Notes: generated by a model not told the origin, from the letters alone. A stretch of DNA of 64,000 nucleotides from Streptomyces hygroscopicus (GCA_002021875.1 CP018627.1:4340001-4404000); one strand, 5' to 3'. Counted from the stretch's first letter, positions 18,098 through 31,065 are shown. Program-made: numbers and translations.

Positions 18098-18105
<8 letters not shown>
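16645..18105 (-). CDS. gltD: glutamate synthase small subunit
   Basis: A 486-residue flavoprotein beta subunit of NADPH-dependent glutamate synthase. The N-terminal cysteine motifs [17 protein letters not shown] and [11 protein letters not shown] bind the Fe-S clusters. [13 protein letters not shown] (about 151) binds FAD and [17 protein letters not shown] (about 290) binds NADPH; the C-terminal [18 protein letters not shown] closes the FAD site. It passes electrons from NADPH to GltB, which makes two glutamates from glutamine and 2-oxoglutarate. ATG 18105 overlaps the gltB stop by eight bases, so the subunits are translationally coupled and made in step. Length is normal. Confidence 0.97.
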
Positions 18106-22648
<4,543 letters not shown>

Positions 22649-22892
22649 CGGCTCTCCCGTCGTCGTCATGGCATTTTGCGTGTGCCGAGGGACGACGTTG
22701 GCCCTCCGCGAGAATTTCGTGCAGGTTACATGATGGGGCGAATCTCGGGAAGCGGATATTCCGTTCCATCATGCGGACACCCCAAGGATGGGGCGATATC
22801 AGGCAATACAGGCAGTGGCGGACTGGGCGACCAGCGTCGCCATAGCGCGGACCGGGCGACTCTGCCCAAGCGCTTTCGGCTTATGCCCGCCT

Positions 22893-22930
22893 GTAAAAGG
22901 ATCGAAACCGAGGAGTAACGGCGTAGTTAT
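22893..22930. promoter_or_regulatory. GlnR-box-like array upstream of gltB
   Basis: GTAAA-N6-GAAAC-N6-GTAAC-N6-GTTAT follows the actinobacterial GlnR layout (gTnAC-N6-GaAAC repeated). Two five-mers are perfect, the first misses one base, and the last is poor. It lies 245-282 bases upstream of the gltB start. That distance is long, so it would need a distal promoter or looping. Assignment is by consensus only. Confidence 0.5.
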
Positions 22931-22949
22931 GCGGCTCGCCGTATGCCTG

Positions 22950-23681
22950 TCATCCTACGGCCGTCCCGAACAAAGCGCCCAGGGCATAGGTCACACCCGC
23001 CGCCGCGCCGCCCAGCGCGAGCTGCCGCAGCCCGCTGTACCACCAGGAACGGGCGGTCACCCGCGCCACCGCCGCACCACAGCCGAACAGCCCGATCAGC
23101 GCCAGCACCACGGCCGGCCACAGCGCCGAGGCGCCCAGCAGATACGGCAGCACCGGCAGCAGCGCGCCCAGCGCGAAGGAGCCGAACGAGGACACCGCCG
23201 CGACCAGCGGTGAGGGCAGATCGTCCGGGTCCACGCCCAGCTCCTCGCGGGCGTGTATCTCCAGCGCCTGCTCGGGGTCGCGGGAGAGCTGCTCGGCCAC
23301 CTCACGGGCCAGCGCCGGCTCCACACCGCGCGACACATAGAGCGCCGCCAGCTCCTCCAGCTCGTCCACGGGGTGCTTGCGCAGCTCGCGCCGCTCCACC
23401 TCCAGCTCGGCCTCGACCAGCTCGCGCTGCGAGGCGACGGAGGTGTACTCCCCGGCGGCCATGGAGAAGGCACCGGCCGCGAGGCCCGCCAGACCGGTGA
23501 TCACGATGGTCTGCCGGTCCACCGCGCCGCCGGCCACACCGGTCATCAGCGCGAGGTTGGAGACCAGTCCGTCCATGGCCCCGAAGACGGCGGGGCGCAG
23601 CCAGCCGCCGGTCACATCACGGTGGGTGTGGTTGTCGCGGTGGGCGATGTGCGGGGGCTCGGCGGTATCGATGACGGACAT
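22950..23681 (-). CDS. VIT1/CCC1-family membrane protein (iron/manganese transport type)
   Basis: A 243-residue protein of the CCC1/VIT1 family. The first helix is LRPAVFGAMDGLVSNLALMTGVAGG (the AMDGLVSN motif is a family hallmark), followed by AAGAFSMAAGEYTSVASQRELVEAELEVERREL. A cytoplasmic helical metal-binding region, rich in Glu (about 90-145), comes before the last three helices. Plant and yeast relatives move Fe2+ or Mn2+ from the cytosol; bacterial members are mostly untested. ATG 23681 has AAGGGAG 11 bases upstream. It stands between gltB and lgt on the same strand and has no obvious functional link to either. Confidence 0.88.
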   Translation of the reverse strand: MSVIDTAEPPHIAHRDNHTHRDVTGGWLRPAVFGAMDGLVSNLALMTGVAGGAVDRQTIVITGLAGLAAGAFSMAAGEYTSVASQRELVEAELEVERRELRKHPVDELEELAALYVSRGVEPALAREVAEQLSRDPEQALEIHAREELGVDPDDLPSPLVAAVSSFGSFALGALLPVLPYLLGASALWPAVVLALIGLFGCGAAVARVTARSWWYSGLRQLALGGAAAGVTYALGALFGTAVG

Positions 23682-23815
23682 ATGAAGATGTACTCCCTTC
23701 GAGAAGGGTGCGGCGATGCGGCCCCACCCCAACGGTTCGAAGGTACGCACGAATTACCCCGCTCCGCCAGCAAGGAAGGCCGAACTTACCTCGCTGACCT
23801 GCGGAAACGTAAAGA

Positions 23816-23845
23816 GGCCGCCGAATCCCGAGGGGTCCGGCGGCC
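23816..23845 (-). terminator. hairpin downstream of lgt
   Basis: GGCCGCCG pairs with CGGCGGCC around a 14-base loop, and on the minus strand it is followed by CTCTTTACGTTT, a modest T-rich run. It lies 24 bases after the lgt stop and fits an intrinsic terminator. Confidence 0.65.
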
Positions 23846-23868
23846 TGTTGGACGCGACGCGGCTCGCG

Positions 23869-24885
23869 TCAGGGTTTCTTGGAGGGCTCCGCCTCGGCGG
23901 CCACCGCACCGGCTTCGGCCGCGCCGCCGGTCTCGGCCGCGCCGCCGGTCTCGGCCGCGCCGCCGGTCTCGTCGGCGCCACCACTCCCGGCCGGAGCGCC
24001 GTCGCTCGCCTCGGTGGCGGTGGCCGGAGCCGGTCCGGCGCTCACGTCCGCGCCGTCCTCGACCGCGGCGGGCTCGACGACCTCCTCGCGGCCGGGAGAC
24101 TTCTTCGCGGAGATCACCAGATAGGCCACCGCGGCCAGGAAGACCACGACGGACGTCCAGTTGTTGAGCCGCAGCCCGAGCACATGGTGGGCGTCGTCCA
24201 CCCGGAGGTACTCGATCCAGAAGCGGCCCACGGTGTACGACGCGACGTAGAGGGCAAACGCACGGCCATGCCCCAGCTTGAAGCGGCGGTCCGCCCAGAT
24301 CACCAGCAGGGCCACGCCGATGCACCACAGCGACTCGTACAGGAAGGTCGGGTGGTACGTGCCGGCCACCCGGCCCGCGTCGGCGTCGCCGTCGATCTTC
24401 AACGCCCACGGCAGGGTGGTCTCCTTGCCGTACAGCTCCTGGTTGAACCAGTTGCCCCAGCGGCCGATCGCCTGGGCGAAGGCGATGCCGGGCGCGATGG
24501 CGTCCGCGTAGGCCGGGAGCGGGATGCCCCGGCGGCGGCAGCCGATCCAGGCACCCAGCGCGCCCAGCGCGATGGCCCCCCAGATCCCGAGGCCGCCCTG
24601 CCAGATCTTGAACGCGTCCACCCAGTCACGGCCGTCGGTGAAGTACAGCTCGTAATCGGTGATGACGTGGTAGAGGCGGCCTCCGACCAGGCCGAAGGGC
24701 ACCGCCCAGACGGCGATATCGGCGACGGTGCCGACGCGGCCGCCCCGGGCGACCCAACGCCGCCCGCCGAGCCAGACCGCGACGAAGACGCCGATGATGA
24801 TGCAGAAGGCATAGCCGCGCAGCGGGACCGGGCCGAGATAGATGACGCCGGACGACGGGCTGGGAATGTAAGCGAGGAGGTCCAT
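23869..24885 (-). CDS. lgt: prolipoprotein diacylglyceryl transferase
   Basis: A 338-residue membrane enzyme that moves diacylglycerol from phosphatidylglycerol to the lipobox cysteine of prolipoproteins, the first step of lipoprotein maturation. Seven hydrophobic helices are visible. The signature GRWGNWFNQELYG (about 146-158) and the HPTFLYESLW segment are the conserved phospholipid- and substrate-binding parts; RLYHVITDYELY holds the conserved histidine region. The C-terminal tail (from about 270) is acidic, Ala/Gly-rich and contains three copies of ETGGAA in a row, a disordered cytoplasmic extension that is longer than in E. coli but usual in actinomycetes. ATG 24885 has GGAGG just upstream. 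Confidence 0.96.
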   Translation of the reverse strand: MDLLAYIPSPSSGVIYLGPVPLRGYAFCIIIGVFVAVWLGGRRWVARGGRVGTVADIAVWAVPFGLVGGRLYHVITDYELYFTDGRDWVDAFKIWQGGLGIWGAIALGALGAWIGCRRRGIPLPAYADAIAPGIAFAQAIGRWGNWFNQELYGKETTLPWALKIDGDADAGRVAGTYHPTFLYESLWCIGVALLVIWADRRFKLGHGRAFALYVASYTVGRFWIEYLRVDDAHHVLGLRLNNWTSVVVFLAAVAYLVISAKKSPGREEVVEPAAVEDGADVSAGPAPATATEASDGAPAGSGGADETGGAAETGGAAETGGAAEAGAVAAEAEPSKKP

Positions 24886-24955
24886 GACAGGACCGACGCT
24901 ACCGTGCCGGGCGGGAGATGCGGCAACCCACCCGGCAACGGCTGCGTAACAAGGA

Positions 24956-25783
24956 TCAGTCCCGGGCCGCGGCGAGGACCATGCGCTTGAGCTTGTTGGG
25001 GCTCAGCGGCTTGTCGGGGTCGCCGTACACGGACTTTCCGCCCAGCAGCACCGTCGGCGTGGACGCATAGCCGGAGTGGGCGAAGACATCGTTGGACTTA
25101 CGCACCCAGGCGTCGTGCCGGCCCTCCTCGACGCACTTGCGGAAAGCGGGGGTGACCAGCCCGGGGACCTGGTCCGCGAGCTTGATCAGCCGGGCGTTCT
25201 TCGCATAGCTGTCCCGGGTCTCCGCGGGCTGATGGCGGTAGAGCACATCGTGGTACGCCCGGAACTTCCCGGCGTCCTGGTCCTGGGCGCAGGCCGCCGC
25301 GTTCGCCGCGCGGACCGAACCGGTGCCGCCGAGGTTTCCGTCGATGATCGTCACCAGGTGGTACTCGACCTTCATCCGGCCCGCGTCCTGCAGCTCGTGG
25401 ACGGTCTTGCGGAAGACATCCTCGAACTGCTTGCACCCGGGACAGCGGAAGTCCTCGTACACCGACAGGGTCACCGGGGCCGGCTTCCCGGCCTTGTCCG
25501 CCTGCCCGGCCTTCCCCGTCTTCTCCGCCATCCCCGAGGGGATCACCAGGCGCGCCTTGCCGACCGCTCCGCGCGGTGGCACCACGGAGCTGCCCGACTT
25601 GCCCGAGTCGTCTTCGGTCCTGGACGCGACCATGCCCACCCCCACGGCCCCGGCGAGGACGGCCACCACGGCCCCCAGGACGCCCAGCGTCCGCTTCCGC
25701 TTCGCGCGCGACCGCTCCCGCTCGCGCTGTTCCCGCAGGCGCTCTCGGGCGCCGCGCTTTCCCTCACGGTTTCTCTGACTCAC
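24956..25783 (-). CDS. membrane-anchored DsbA/thioredoxin-fold protein (CPGC)
   Basis: A 275-residue protein with a very basic N-terminus (SQRNREGKRGARERLREQR), one membrane helix (about 33-55), a linker, then a DsbA-like thioredoxin domain with the redox motif CPGC near 114-117 in VYEDFRCPGCKQFE. The conserved cis-Pro region is STPTVLLGG. Such proteins catalyse or shuffle disulfide bonds outside the membrane. GTG 25783 is chosen because related proteins, including the one at 62551, begin with a short M/V-S-x-R-N-x-x-x-K-x-x-A-R-E-R-L. It sits between lgt and trpA, behind a perfect hairpin. Two more relatives lie at 60743 and 62551. Confidence 0.87.
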   Translation of the reverse strand: MSQRNREGKRGARERLREQRERERSRAKRKRTLGVLGAVVAVLAGAVGVGMVASRTEDDSGKSGSSVVPPRGAVGKARLVIPSGMAEKTGKAGQADKAGKPAPVTLSVYEDFRCPGCKQFEDVFRKTVHELQDAGRMKVEYHLVTIIDGNLGGTGSVRAANAAACAQDQDAGKFRAYHDVLYRHQPAETRDSYAKNARLIKLADQVPGLVTPAFRKCVEEGRHDAWVRKSNDVFAHSGYASTPTVLLGGKSVYGDPDKPLSPNKLKRMVLAAARD

Positions 25784-25797
25784 GCCCTCGCCAACGA

Positions 25798-25827
25798 GGC
25801 GGAGGAGCACCGCCGAGCTCCTCCGCC
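25798..25827 (-). terminator. perfect 11-bp hairpin between trpA and the DsbA-like gene
   Basis: GGCGGAGGAGC pairs perfectly with GCTCCTCCGCC around an eight-base loop. It lies 60-89 bases after the trpA stop and 15 bases before the next start. It has no U-tract on the minus strand, so termination is likely but unproven. Confidence 0.6.
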
Positions 25828-25840
25828 CCGTTCTTCCCTC

Positions 25841-25896
25841 TAACGAGCGACCCTCCAACGGGCGAGGCGTCTAACGGGCGAGACGTCTAACGGGCG
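25841..25896. repeat. 16-bp tandem repeat at the trpA 3' end
   Basis: Three and a half units of the type AACGGGCGAGACGTCT (plus strand) start within the last trpA codons and run 46 bases past its TAG. Two further TAG triplets are created by the repeat. The outermost unit is the most diverged. Confidence 0.85.
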
Positions 25897-26708
25897 GCGC
25901 GCACGCCTTCCGCCAGCTCACCCGCGAGCTCGCGCAGCCCCGCGAGACCGGCCTCGGTGTCACCCTCGGCGTCCAGCAGCCGCTTGACGAAGGCCGAGCC
26001 CACGATGACCCCGTCGGCGAACGCCGCGACCTCGGTGGCCTGGGTGGCGTTGGAGACGCCGAGCCCCACGCAGACCGGAAGCGTGGTGGTGGCGCGGGTG
26101 CGCTCCACCAGCTCGCGCGCCTCCTGGCCCACCGATTCCCTCGTTCCGGTGACGCCCATCAGGGACGCCGCGTAGACGAAACCGCTGCCCGCCGCCGTGA
26201 TCTTCGCCAGCCGCTCATCACGGCTGCTGGGCGCGACCACGAACACGGTCGCCAGACCGTGCTGCTCGGCGGCCTTCCGCCAGATCTCCGACTCCTGGAC
26301 CGGCAGATCGGGCAGGATGCAGCCCGCGCCGCCCGCCTCGGCGAGATCGGCGGCGAACCGCTCGACGCCGTACCGGTCCACCGGGTTCCAGTACGTCATG
26401 CACAGGATCGGGGCGCCCGTCCGGGCGTGCACCTCGCCCACCGTGCGGATCACATCGCGGATCTTGACCCCGCCGCGCAGCGCGATGTCGTCGGCGGTCT
26501 GGATCACCGGCCCGTCGAGCACCGGATCGCTGTGCGGCAGCCCGACCTCGACGATGTCGCAGCCGCCCTCGATCATGGCGGTCATCGCGTCCACCCCGCC
26601 GTCGATGGAGGGGAAACCGGCGGGCAGATAGCCGACGAGCGCGGCGCGCCCCTCGTCCTTGGCGCCCGCCAGGACGGATCCCAGCAGCTCCAGATTCCCG
26701 GCCATCAC
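25887..26708 (-). CDS. trpA: tryptophan synthase alpha subunit
   Basis: A 273-residue TIM-barrel subunit that cleaves indole-3-glycerol phosphate to indole and glyceraldehyde 3-phosphate and channels indole to TrpB. The catalytic Glu is in [17 protein letters not shown] and the catalytic Asp in [11 protein letters not shown]; the phosphate-binding loop is [29 protein letters not shown] 26708 overlaps the trpB stop as GTGA, with ATG immediately after as the second codon, so either could initiate. Normal length. It is the last trp gene of the cluster, and its 3' end is a 16-bp tandem repeat that duplicates the stop. Confidence 0.97.
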   Translation of the reverse strand: MMAGNLELLGSVLAGAKDEGRAALVGYLPAGFPSIDGGVDAMTAMIEGGCDIVEVGLPHSDPVLDGPVIQTADDIALRGGVKIRDVIRTVGEVHARTGAPILCMTYWNPVDRYGVERFAADLAEAGGAGCILPDLPVQESEIWRKAAEQHGLATVFVVAPSSRDERLAKITAAGSGFVYAASLMGVTGTRESVGQEARELVERTRATTTLPVCVGLGVSNATQATEVAAFADGVIVGSAFVKRLLDAEGDTEAGLAGLRELAGELAEGVRAAR

Positions 26709-27952
26709 TTCGCTCCCTGGTCGCTCTGCTGGTCGTAGAGCCCGAAGTACCGAGCCGCCGTGTCCATGTCCTTGTCGCCGCGCCCGGAGAGGTTGACCAG
26801 CACCAGGCCGTCGCTCCCCAGCTCACGGCCGAGGTCCAGGGCGCCCGCCAGCGCGTGGGCGCTCTCGATCGCCGGGATGATGCCCTCGGTCTCCGAGAGC
26901 AGCCGCAGCGCCCGCATCGCCTCGTCGTCGGTGACCGCCCGGTACTCGGCGCGGCCGATGTCCTTCAGATACGCGTGCTCCGGCCCGACGCCGGGGTAGT
27001 CGAGACCGGCCGAGATCGAGTACGGCTCGGTGATCTGGCCGTCCTCGTCCTGGAGGACGAACGACCGGGAGCCGTGCAGGATCCCGGGCTCGCCCTGGCT
27101 CAGCGTGGCCGCGTGCTCCCCGGTCTCCACACCGTGTCCGGCGGGCTCGAAGCCGACGATGCGTACGCTCTCGTCCGGCAGGAAGGCGTGGAACAGCCCG
27201 ATCGCGTTGGATCCGCCGCCCACGCAGGCCGCGACCGCGTCCGGCAGCCGCCCGGTCCGCTCCAGGATCTGCCGCCGCGCCTCGACGCCGATCACCCGGT
27301 GGAAGTCGCGCACCAGCGCCGGGAAGGGGTGGGGGCCGGCCACGGTGCCGAAGAGGTAGTGGGTGCGGTCCACATTGGCGACCCAGTCCCGGAACGCCTC
27401 GTTGATGGCGTCCTTCAGGGTGCGGCTGCCGGACGTCACGGAGATGACCTCGGCGCCCAGCATCCGCATCCGCGCCACATTGAGCGCCTGCCGCCGGGTG
27501 TCGACCTCGCCCATGTAGATGGTGCATTCGAGCCCGAACAGCGCACACGCGGTGGCCGTGGCCACGCCGTGCTGACCGGCGCCGGTCTCGGCGATGACGC
27601 GGGACTTGCCCATGCGCTTGGTGAGCAGGGCCTGCCCCAGCACGTTGTTGATCTTGTGGGAGCCGGTGTGGTTGAGGTCCTCCCGCTTGAGGAAGACCCG
27701 GGCGCCCCCGGCGTGCTCGGCGAACCGCCGCACCTCGGTCAGCGCGCTGGGCCGGCCGGTGTAGTTGACCAGCAGATCCTCGAGCTCGGCCGCGAAGGCG
27801 GGGTCCGTCTTGGCCTTCTCGTACTCGGCCGCGACCTCGTCGACGGCGGCGACGAGCGCCTCGGGGATGAACTTGCCGCCGAAGGCGCCGAAATAGCCCT
27901 CGGCGCTGGGCACTCGACCCTCGGGGTCGGGGATGAAGAAATCAGAGGACAT
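26705..27952 (-). CDS. trpB: tryptophan synthase beta subunit
   Basis: A 415-residue PLP enzyme condensing indole with serine to give tryptophan. The Schiff-base Lys is in [10 protein letters not shown] (about residue 100), the catalytic Glu in [13 protein letters not shown], and the glycine loop GGGSNAIG binds the PLP phosphate. ATG 27952 has GAGGAG eight bases upstream, a strong start; the upstream frame is not conserved. It forms an alpha2-beta2 complex with TrpA, whose gene overlaps by four bases. The 116-base gap from trpM may carry a promoter or processing site. Confidence 0.97.
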   Translation of the reverse strand: MSSDFFIPDPEGRVPSAEGYFGAFGGKFIPEALVAAVDEVAAEYEKAKTDPAFAAELEDLLVNYTGRPSALTEVRRFAEHAGGARVFLKREDLNHTGSHKINNVLGQALLTKRMGKSRVIAETGAGQHGVATATACALFGLECTIYMGEVDTRRQALNVARMRMLGAEVISVTSGSRTLKDAINEAFRDWVANVDRTHYLFGTVAGPHPFPALVRDFHRVIGVEARRQILERTGRLPDAVAACVGGGSNAIGLFHAFLPDESVRIVGFEPAGHGVETGEHAATLSQGEPGILHGSRSFVLQDEDGQITEPYSISAGLDYPGVGPEHAYLKDIGRAEYRAVTDDEAMRALRLLSETEGIIPAIESAHALAGALDLGRELGSDGLVLVNLSGRGDKDMDTAARYFGLYDQQSDQGAK

Positions 27953-28068
27953 GGGTGGTACTCCTCGATCGGGGCAGCGCCCCGCAACGGATGCGATGGG
28001 TGGGAATGCCATGGCCCACCGGGCAGAACGCCCGGATACGGCCCACGGCTACGGCCTGCAGCGCACTC

Positions 28069-28221
28069 TCAGCGCGTTGCCGTCCGACGCCATCGCCGCC
28101 CGTTGATCTGCCCCGGCTCGCATCCGATGTGGTAGCGCACGCGCCGCCCCCGCACCCGCCTCGCGGGCGCGCGGCAGCCCCGGGGCCGACAGCCCCGGGC
28201 CAGGCGCGCGTACGTCTCCAT
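28069..28221 (-). CDS. trpM: TrpM, small tryptophan biosynthesis modulator
   Basis: A 50-residue, strongly basic protein, METYARLARGCRPRGCRAPA at the start and ending in a QINGRRWRR-type tail. It lies 20 bases after trpC and before trpB, the position of the small trpM (earlier trpX) gene of S. coelicolor, whose product has been reported to modulate tryptophan synthesis and differentiation. The segment RGCRPRGCRAPARRV and the motif RVRYHIG are the parts I recognise. The two cysteines are spaced four apart, followed by a third at CEPGQ. ATG 28221 is the only well-placed start. No enzymatic domain is seen. Confidence 0.82.
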   Translation of the reverse strand: METYARLARGCRPRGCRAPARRVRGRRVRYHIGCEPGQINGRRWRRTATR

Positions 28222-28241
28222 GGTCCGCCGGTCCCGTCCCG

Positions 28242-29051
28242 TCAGTCCCGGCCGTGGCGCAGCGCCGGGTGGGCGCCCGCCGCCACCAGATCGGCCACCG
28301 CGGCCTTGGGGTCGCGCCCGGTCACCAGGGACTCGCCGACCAGCACCGCGTCCGCGCCGTCGTTCGCGTAGGCGATCAGGTCGTGCGGACCGCGCACACC
28401 CGACTCCGCGATCTTGACGATGTGGTCCGGGATCTCCGGTGCGACGCGTGCGAAGGTCGAGCGGTCCACCTGGAGGGTCTTGAGGTCGCGCGCGTTGACG
28501 CCGATCACCCGGGCCCCGGCGTCGACCGCCCGGACGACCTCCTCCTCGTCGTGCACCTCGACCAGCGGCGTCAGCCCGATGGACACGGCGCGCTCGATGA
28601 GCGAGACCAGCGCCTCCTGCTCCAGCGCGGAGACGATCAGCAGGATGACGTCGGCGCCGTACGCCCGCGCCTCCCACAGCTGGTACGAGGTGACGATGAA
28701 GTCCTTACGGAGCACCGGAATGTCGACCTTGGCCCTTACGGCTTCCAGGTCGGCCAGCGAACCGCCGAAGCGGCGCTGCTCGGTCAGCACGCTGATGACG
28801 GACGCGCCGCCCGCCTCGTAGTCGGCGGCGAGCCCCGCGGGGTCGGCGATCGCGGCGAGCGCGCCCTTGGACGGGCTGGACCGCTTGACCTCGCAGATCA
28901 CGTTGACGCTGTCGCCCTTGAGCGCCGCGACGCCGTCCTTCGCCGGCCGGGCCTTGGCCGCCCGCTCCTTGAGCTCGTCGAGGGTGACGCGCGCCTGCCG
29001 CTCCGTGAGGTCGGCACGGACTCCGTCGATGATCTCGTCGAGCACACTCAT
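28242..29051 (-). CDS. trpC: indole-3-glycerol phosphate synthase
   Basis: A 269-residue TIM barrel that closes the indole ring from CdRP, releasing CO2 and water. The catalytic Lys and Ser are in [11 protein letters not shown], a second catalytic Lys is in VLRKDFIV, and Glu/Asn residues in EVHDEEEV and GVNARDLKT complete the site; [10 protein letters not shown] and [11 protein letters not shown] bind phosphate. ATG 29051 has AAGGGGG eight bases upstream. This is the first gene of the trpC-trpM-trpB-trpA run. Its substrate comes from the PriA isomerase encoded in the his operon, as no trpF is visible here. Confidence 0.97.
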   Translation of the reverse strand: MSVLDEIIDGVRADLTERQARVTLDELKERAAKARPAKDGVAALKGDSVNVICEVKRSSPSKGALAAIADPAGLAADYEAGGASVISVLTEQRRFGGSLADLEAVRAKVDIPVLRKDFIVTSYQLWEARAYGADVILLIVSALEQEALVSLIERAVSIGLTPLVEVHDEEEVVRAVDAGARVIGVNARDLKTLQVDRSTFARVAPEIPDHIVKIAESGVRGPHDLIAYANDGADAVLVGESLVTGRDPKAAVADLVAAGAHPALRHGRD

Positions 29052-29211
29052 CGAGCGGGCCCCCTTCCGTGACGGGGATGAAGCTGGCTTTGAATCCGCC
29101 GGGTATGGCGGCAAGCCGCCTCACCTGGCACTGCGATGGTAGCCGCCGGGACGCCGAGGTCTCGCATCCGGTTGACGCGGACGGCCCCCACATGCACATA
29201 CACAACAGCGG

Positions 29212-29622
29212 TCACGGCGTCAGTAGTCCCCCGAACGGGAAATTCCGGACGATTGTGAAGACCAGGGCCACCGCGCCGAGCGCCCCCGCGTGCCACAGCC
29301 GCGCGGCCGGGAAGCGTCCGCGCACGCACCACACCACCCAGCAGACGGCGAAGAGCGCGTAACAGCCGACGGCGAGGGCGTTGTCACGCAGCGCGGCCGC
29401 CAGATCGCCATGGGCCAGGGCGTGGGCACCGCGCAGCCCGCCGCAGCCGGGGCAGTACAGCCCGGTGAGCCGCAGCAGCGGGCAGACGGGGTAGTGACCG
29501 GGCTCCCCGGGGTCGACGGCGCCGACGTAGCCGAAGGCGACGAGAACGCCCGCGAGCACCCCGAAAGGTGCCACGAGACGCCACGCCACGGGGGCCGGGG
29601 CGGTCGGCGGTGGTTCGCTCAC
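29212..29622 (-). CDS. DUF2752 membrane protein
   Basis: A 136-residue protein with three hydrophobic segments. Between the first two lies CPLLRLTGLYCPGCGGLRGAHALAHGDLAAALRDN, the DUF2752 hallmark with its YCPGCGGLR core. The function of this family is unknown; the cysteines could bind metal or form a disulfide. GTG 29622 has GGGGGAG ten bases upstream. It belongs to the group of conserved small genes between trpE and trpC in Streptomyces, but a role in tryptophan metabolism is only suggested by position. A separate promoter for trpC probably lies in the 160 bases after it. Confidence 0.85.
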   Translation of the reverse strand: MSEPPPTAPAPVAWRLVAPFGVLAGVLVAFGYVGAVDPGEPGHYPVCPLLRLTGLYCPGCGGLRGAHALAHGDLAAALRDNALAVGCYALFAVCWVVWCVRGRFPAARLWHAGALGAVALVFTIVRNFPFGGLLTP

Positions 29623-29739
29623 ACCGCCAAGTCTCCCCCGGGATCCACGAAGGCGCAGCTCAGGGCCGGTGCGCCGGCCTCCGTACGGCTCAGTGCCGAG
29701 CGCGGTGGAGGCGGGCGCGGCCCCGGGCCGCGCCCGGGC

Positions 29740-30000
29740 TCACTGCTGGGTCTGTGCCTGCGCCTGCGCCGTGGGCTGCGGCTGCGGCTGCGGGAGCGAG
29801 TGCTGCTCCTTGGGCAGGCCCAGCCCGGCCGCGCGCATCGCCGCGCCGACGACACCGCCGAGGACGATGATCACCATGCCCACCCAGAAGCCGAGCGGGT
29901 TGGCCGCCACGGTGAACGCGCCGGCGACGCAGAAGCCGATGAAGGCGATGGTGACACCGGTCCAGGCGGCCGGGGTGTGTCCGTGGTTGTGACCCGCCAT
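29740..30000 (-). CDS. HGxxPAAW family small membrane protein
   Basis: An 86-residue protein starting MAGHNHGHTPAAWTGV, which contains the HGxxPAAW signature that names the family. Two hydrophobic helices follow (TIAFIGFCVAGAFTVAA and GFWVGMVIIVLGGVVGAA), and the tail is a Gln/Pro/Ala repeat (QPQPQPTAQAQAQTQQ). Function unknown. ATG 30000 has GAGGAG five bases upstream, which is decisive against the longer in-frame reading. It lies in the conserved trpE-trpC interval, and the histidines near the N-terminus might bind metal, though this is speculation. Confidence 0.85.
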   Translation of the reverse strand: MAGHNHGHTPAAWTGVTIAFIGFCVAGAFTVAANPLGFWVGMVIIVLGGVVGAAMRAAGLGLPKEQHSLPQPQPQPTAQAQAQTQQ

Positions 30001-30189
30001 GAATTCTCCTCGTAGCTGTACTGCGCCTGGTCCGGGCGCTCGGGGGCGAACGCTCCCAGGCCATTGTCCCCGACGCGCGAAATGCCCTTGAGCGGGGGTG
30101 GACATTGCGGTCCGAGACGGGACGGGGGCGCGAGCCCCGGCGGCTCTCGGCAGATCGACGGAAGTCGGCTGCGGTTGGGAGGCGCCGTG

Positions 30190-30270
30190 AAGGGGCGCGG
30201 GGCTGTGCCGATGTGCGGCTCCGTCGCGTGGGCGCGATCAGCCACCACGGTGCCGCAGACGATCGAACAG
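30190..30270 (-). repeat. copy of a dispersed intergenic repeat
   Basis: On the minus strand this reads CGACGGAGCCGCACATCGGC followed by a GCCCCGCGCCCCTTCA-like tail. The same core (CGGAGCCGCATATCG-type) occurs near 50207, 50392, 50514 and 53575. It lies in the 297-base gap between the TIGR02234 gene and the HGxxPAAW gene, where I see no gene. Confidence 0.6.
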
Positions 30271-30297
30271 CATCTCAGGGCACTTCCAGCGGAGCGC

Positions 30298-31002
30298 TTA
30301 GGCGCCCCGCTCGGTCTCCTGCCGCGCCGGGGCCTGGGTCGGGTCCTCGCCCCGGTCCAGGGCCTTCCACAGCTCCTCGGGGCGGTCCGGGTCGGGGGCG
30401 GGGCCGCCGCGCCGGGGGCGGCCCCGGCCCGCGGTGCCCTCGGTGCCCGCGCGCTCGTACCGCCCGGACATGGCCGGCCAGTGGCGGCCGTAGCCCAGGG
30501 CGAGCACGCCCGCGAGCAGCAGCAGCACACCGCCGACCGCGGCGACCCACGGCCAGGGCGTGTACGCCACATCGTGGATGGGGCTGTGGGTCAGACCGCT
30601 CACCTTGGACGCCTTCTCCTCCAGCGCCGCCTTGTCGGTCGCGCCGAGGGCCGAGCTGACGACGATGCCCGCGCCGCTGAGGGCGAGCAGCGCCGAGACG
30701 GCGCCACGGCCGAGGCGGCGCACGGCGAAGACCGCGACCAGCGCGGCGAGGCCGACGATCGCCAGCGCACCGGGCAGCCCGGTGATGTCATCGCCGTTGG
30801 CACTCTGCGGGAGAGAGCCCTGGGCGACGGAGGCGGTGCCCTCGGCCCACTTGCGGCTGGTGGCCAGCAGGACGAGGGCGGCGCCGAGCGCACCGGCGAG
30901 CAGGGCGATGGCAAGGCTGCTTCGGCGGCCGCGCGCGGCGGGGGCGGAGGGCTCGTTCTCGGCCCTGGGCTGGGGTACGGCTGCTGCAGTCACGCCTACC
31001 AC
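30298..31002 (-). CDS. TIGR02234-type trp-region conserved membrane protein
   Basis: A 234-residue protein with four hydrophobic helices (about 32-50, 80-98, 104-122 and 155-173), an extracytoplasmic loop after the first helix (ATSRKWAEGTAS, typical of this group) and a charged cytoplasmic tail. Actinobacterial proteins of this kind are known as trp-region conserved hypothetical proteins because they sit by trpE, as here; function unknown. GTG 31002 directly follows GGGGGATA. An alternative GTG at 30993 would give a better-spaced site. The start region lies in the 3' arm of a 15-bp perfect hairpin that follows trpE, so initiation may be controlled by that structure. Confidence 0.82.
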   Translation of the reverse strand: MVGVTAAAVPQPRAENEPSAPAARGRRSSLAIALLAGALGAALVLLATSRKWAEGTASVAQGSLPQSANGDDITGLPGALAIVGLAALVAVFAVRRLGRGAVSALLALSGAGIVVSSALGATDKAALEEKASKVSGLTHSPIHDVAYTPWPWVAAVGGVLLLLAGVLALGYGRHWPAMSGRYERAGTEGTAGRGRPRRGGPAPDPDRPEELWKALDRGEDPTQAPARQETERGA

Positions 31003-31044
31003 TATCCCCCACCCGGGTACGGGACCGTCCCCGGGTGGGGGATA
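31003..31044 (-). terminator. 15-bp perfect inverted repeat between trpE and the next gene
   Basis: TATCCCCCACCCGGG (31003-31017) and CCCGGGTGGGGGATA (31030-31044) are perfect inverted copies with a 12-base loop. In trpE orientation the 3' arm carries the G-rich ribosome binding site of the next gene, whose GTG follows at once. It could terminate trpE transcripts, sequester initiation, or both. Confidence 0.75.
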
Positions 31045-31045
31045 T

Positions 31046-31065
31046 GGGAACTACCGGGAACTACC
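31046..31065. repeat. 10-bp duplication containing the trpE stop codon
   Basis: Two contiguous copies of GGGAACTACC (plus strand). The copy at 31056-31065 holds the trpE TAG (CTA at 31061-31063), and the second copy repeats it ten bases further on. Confidence 0.85.
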
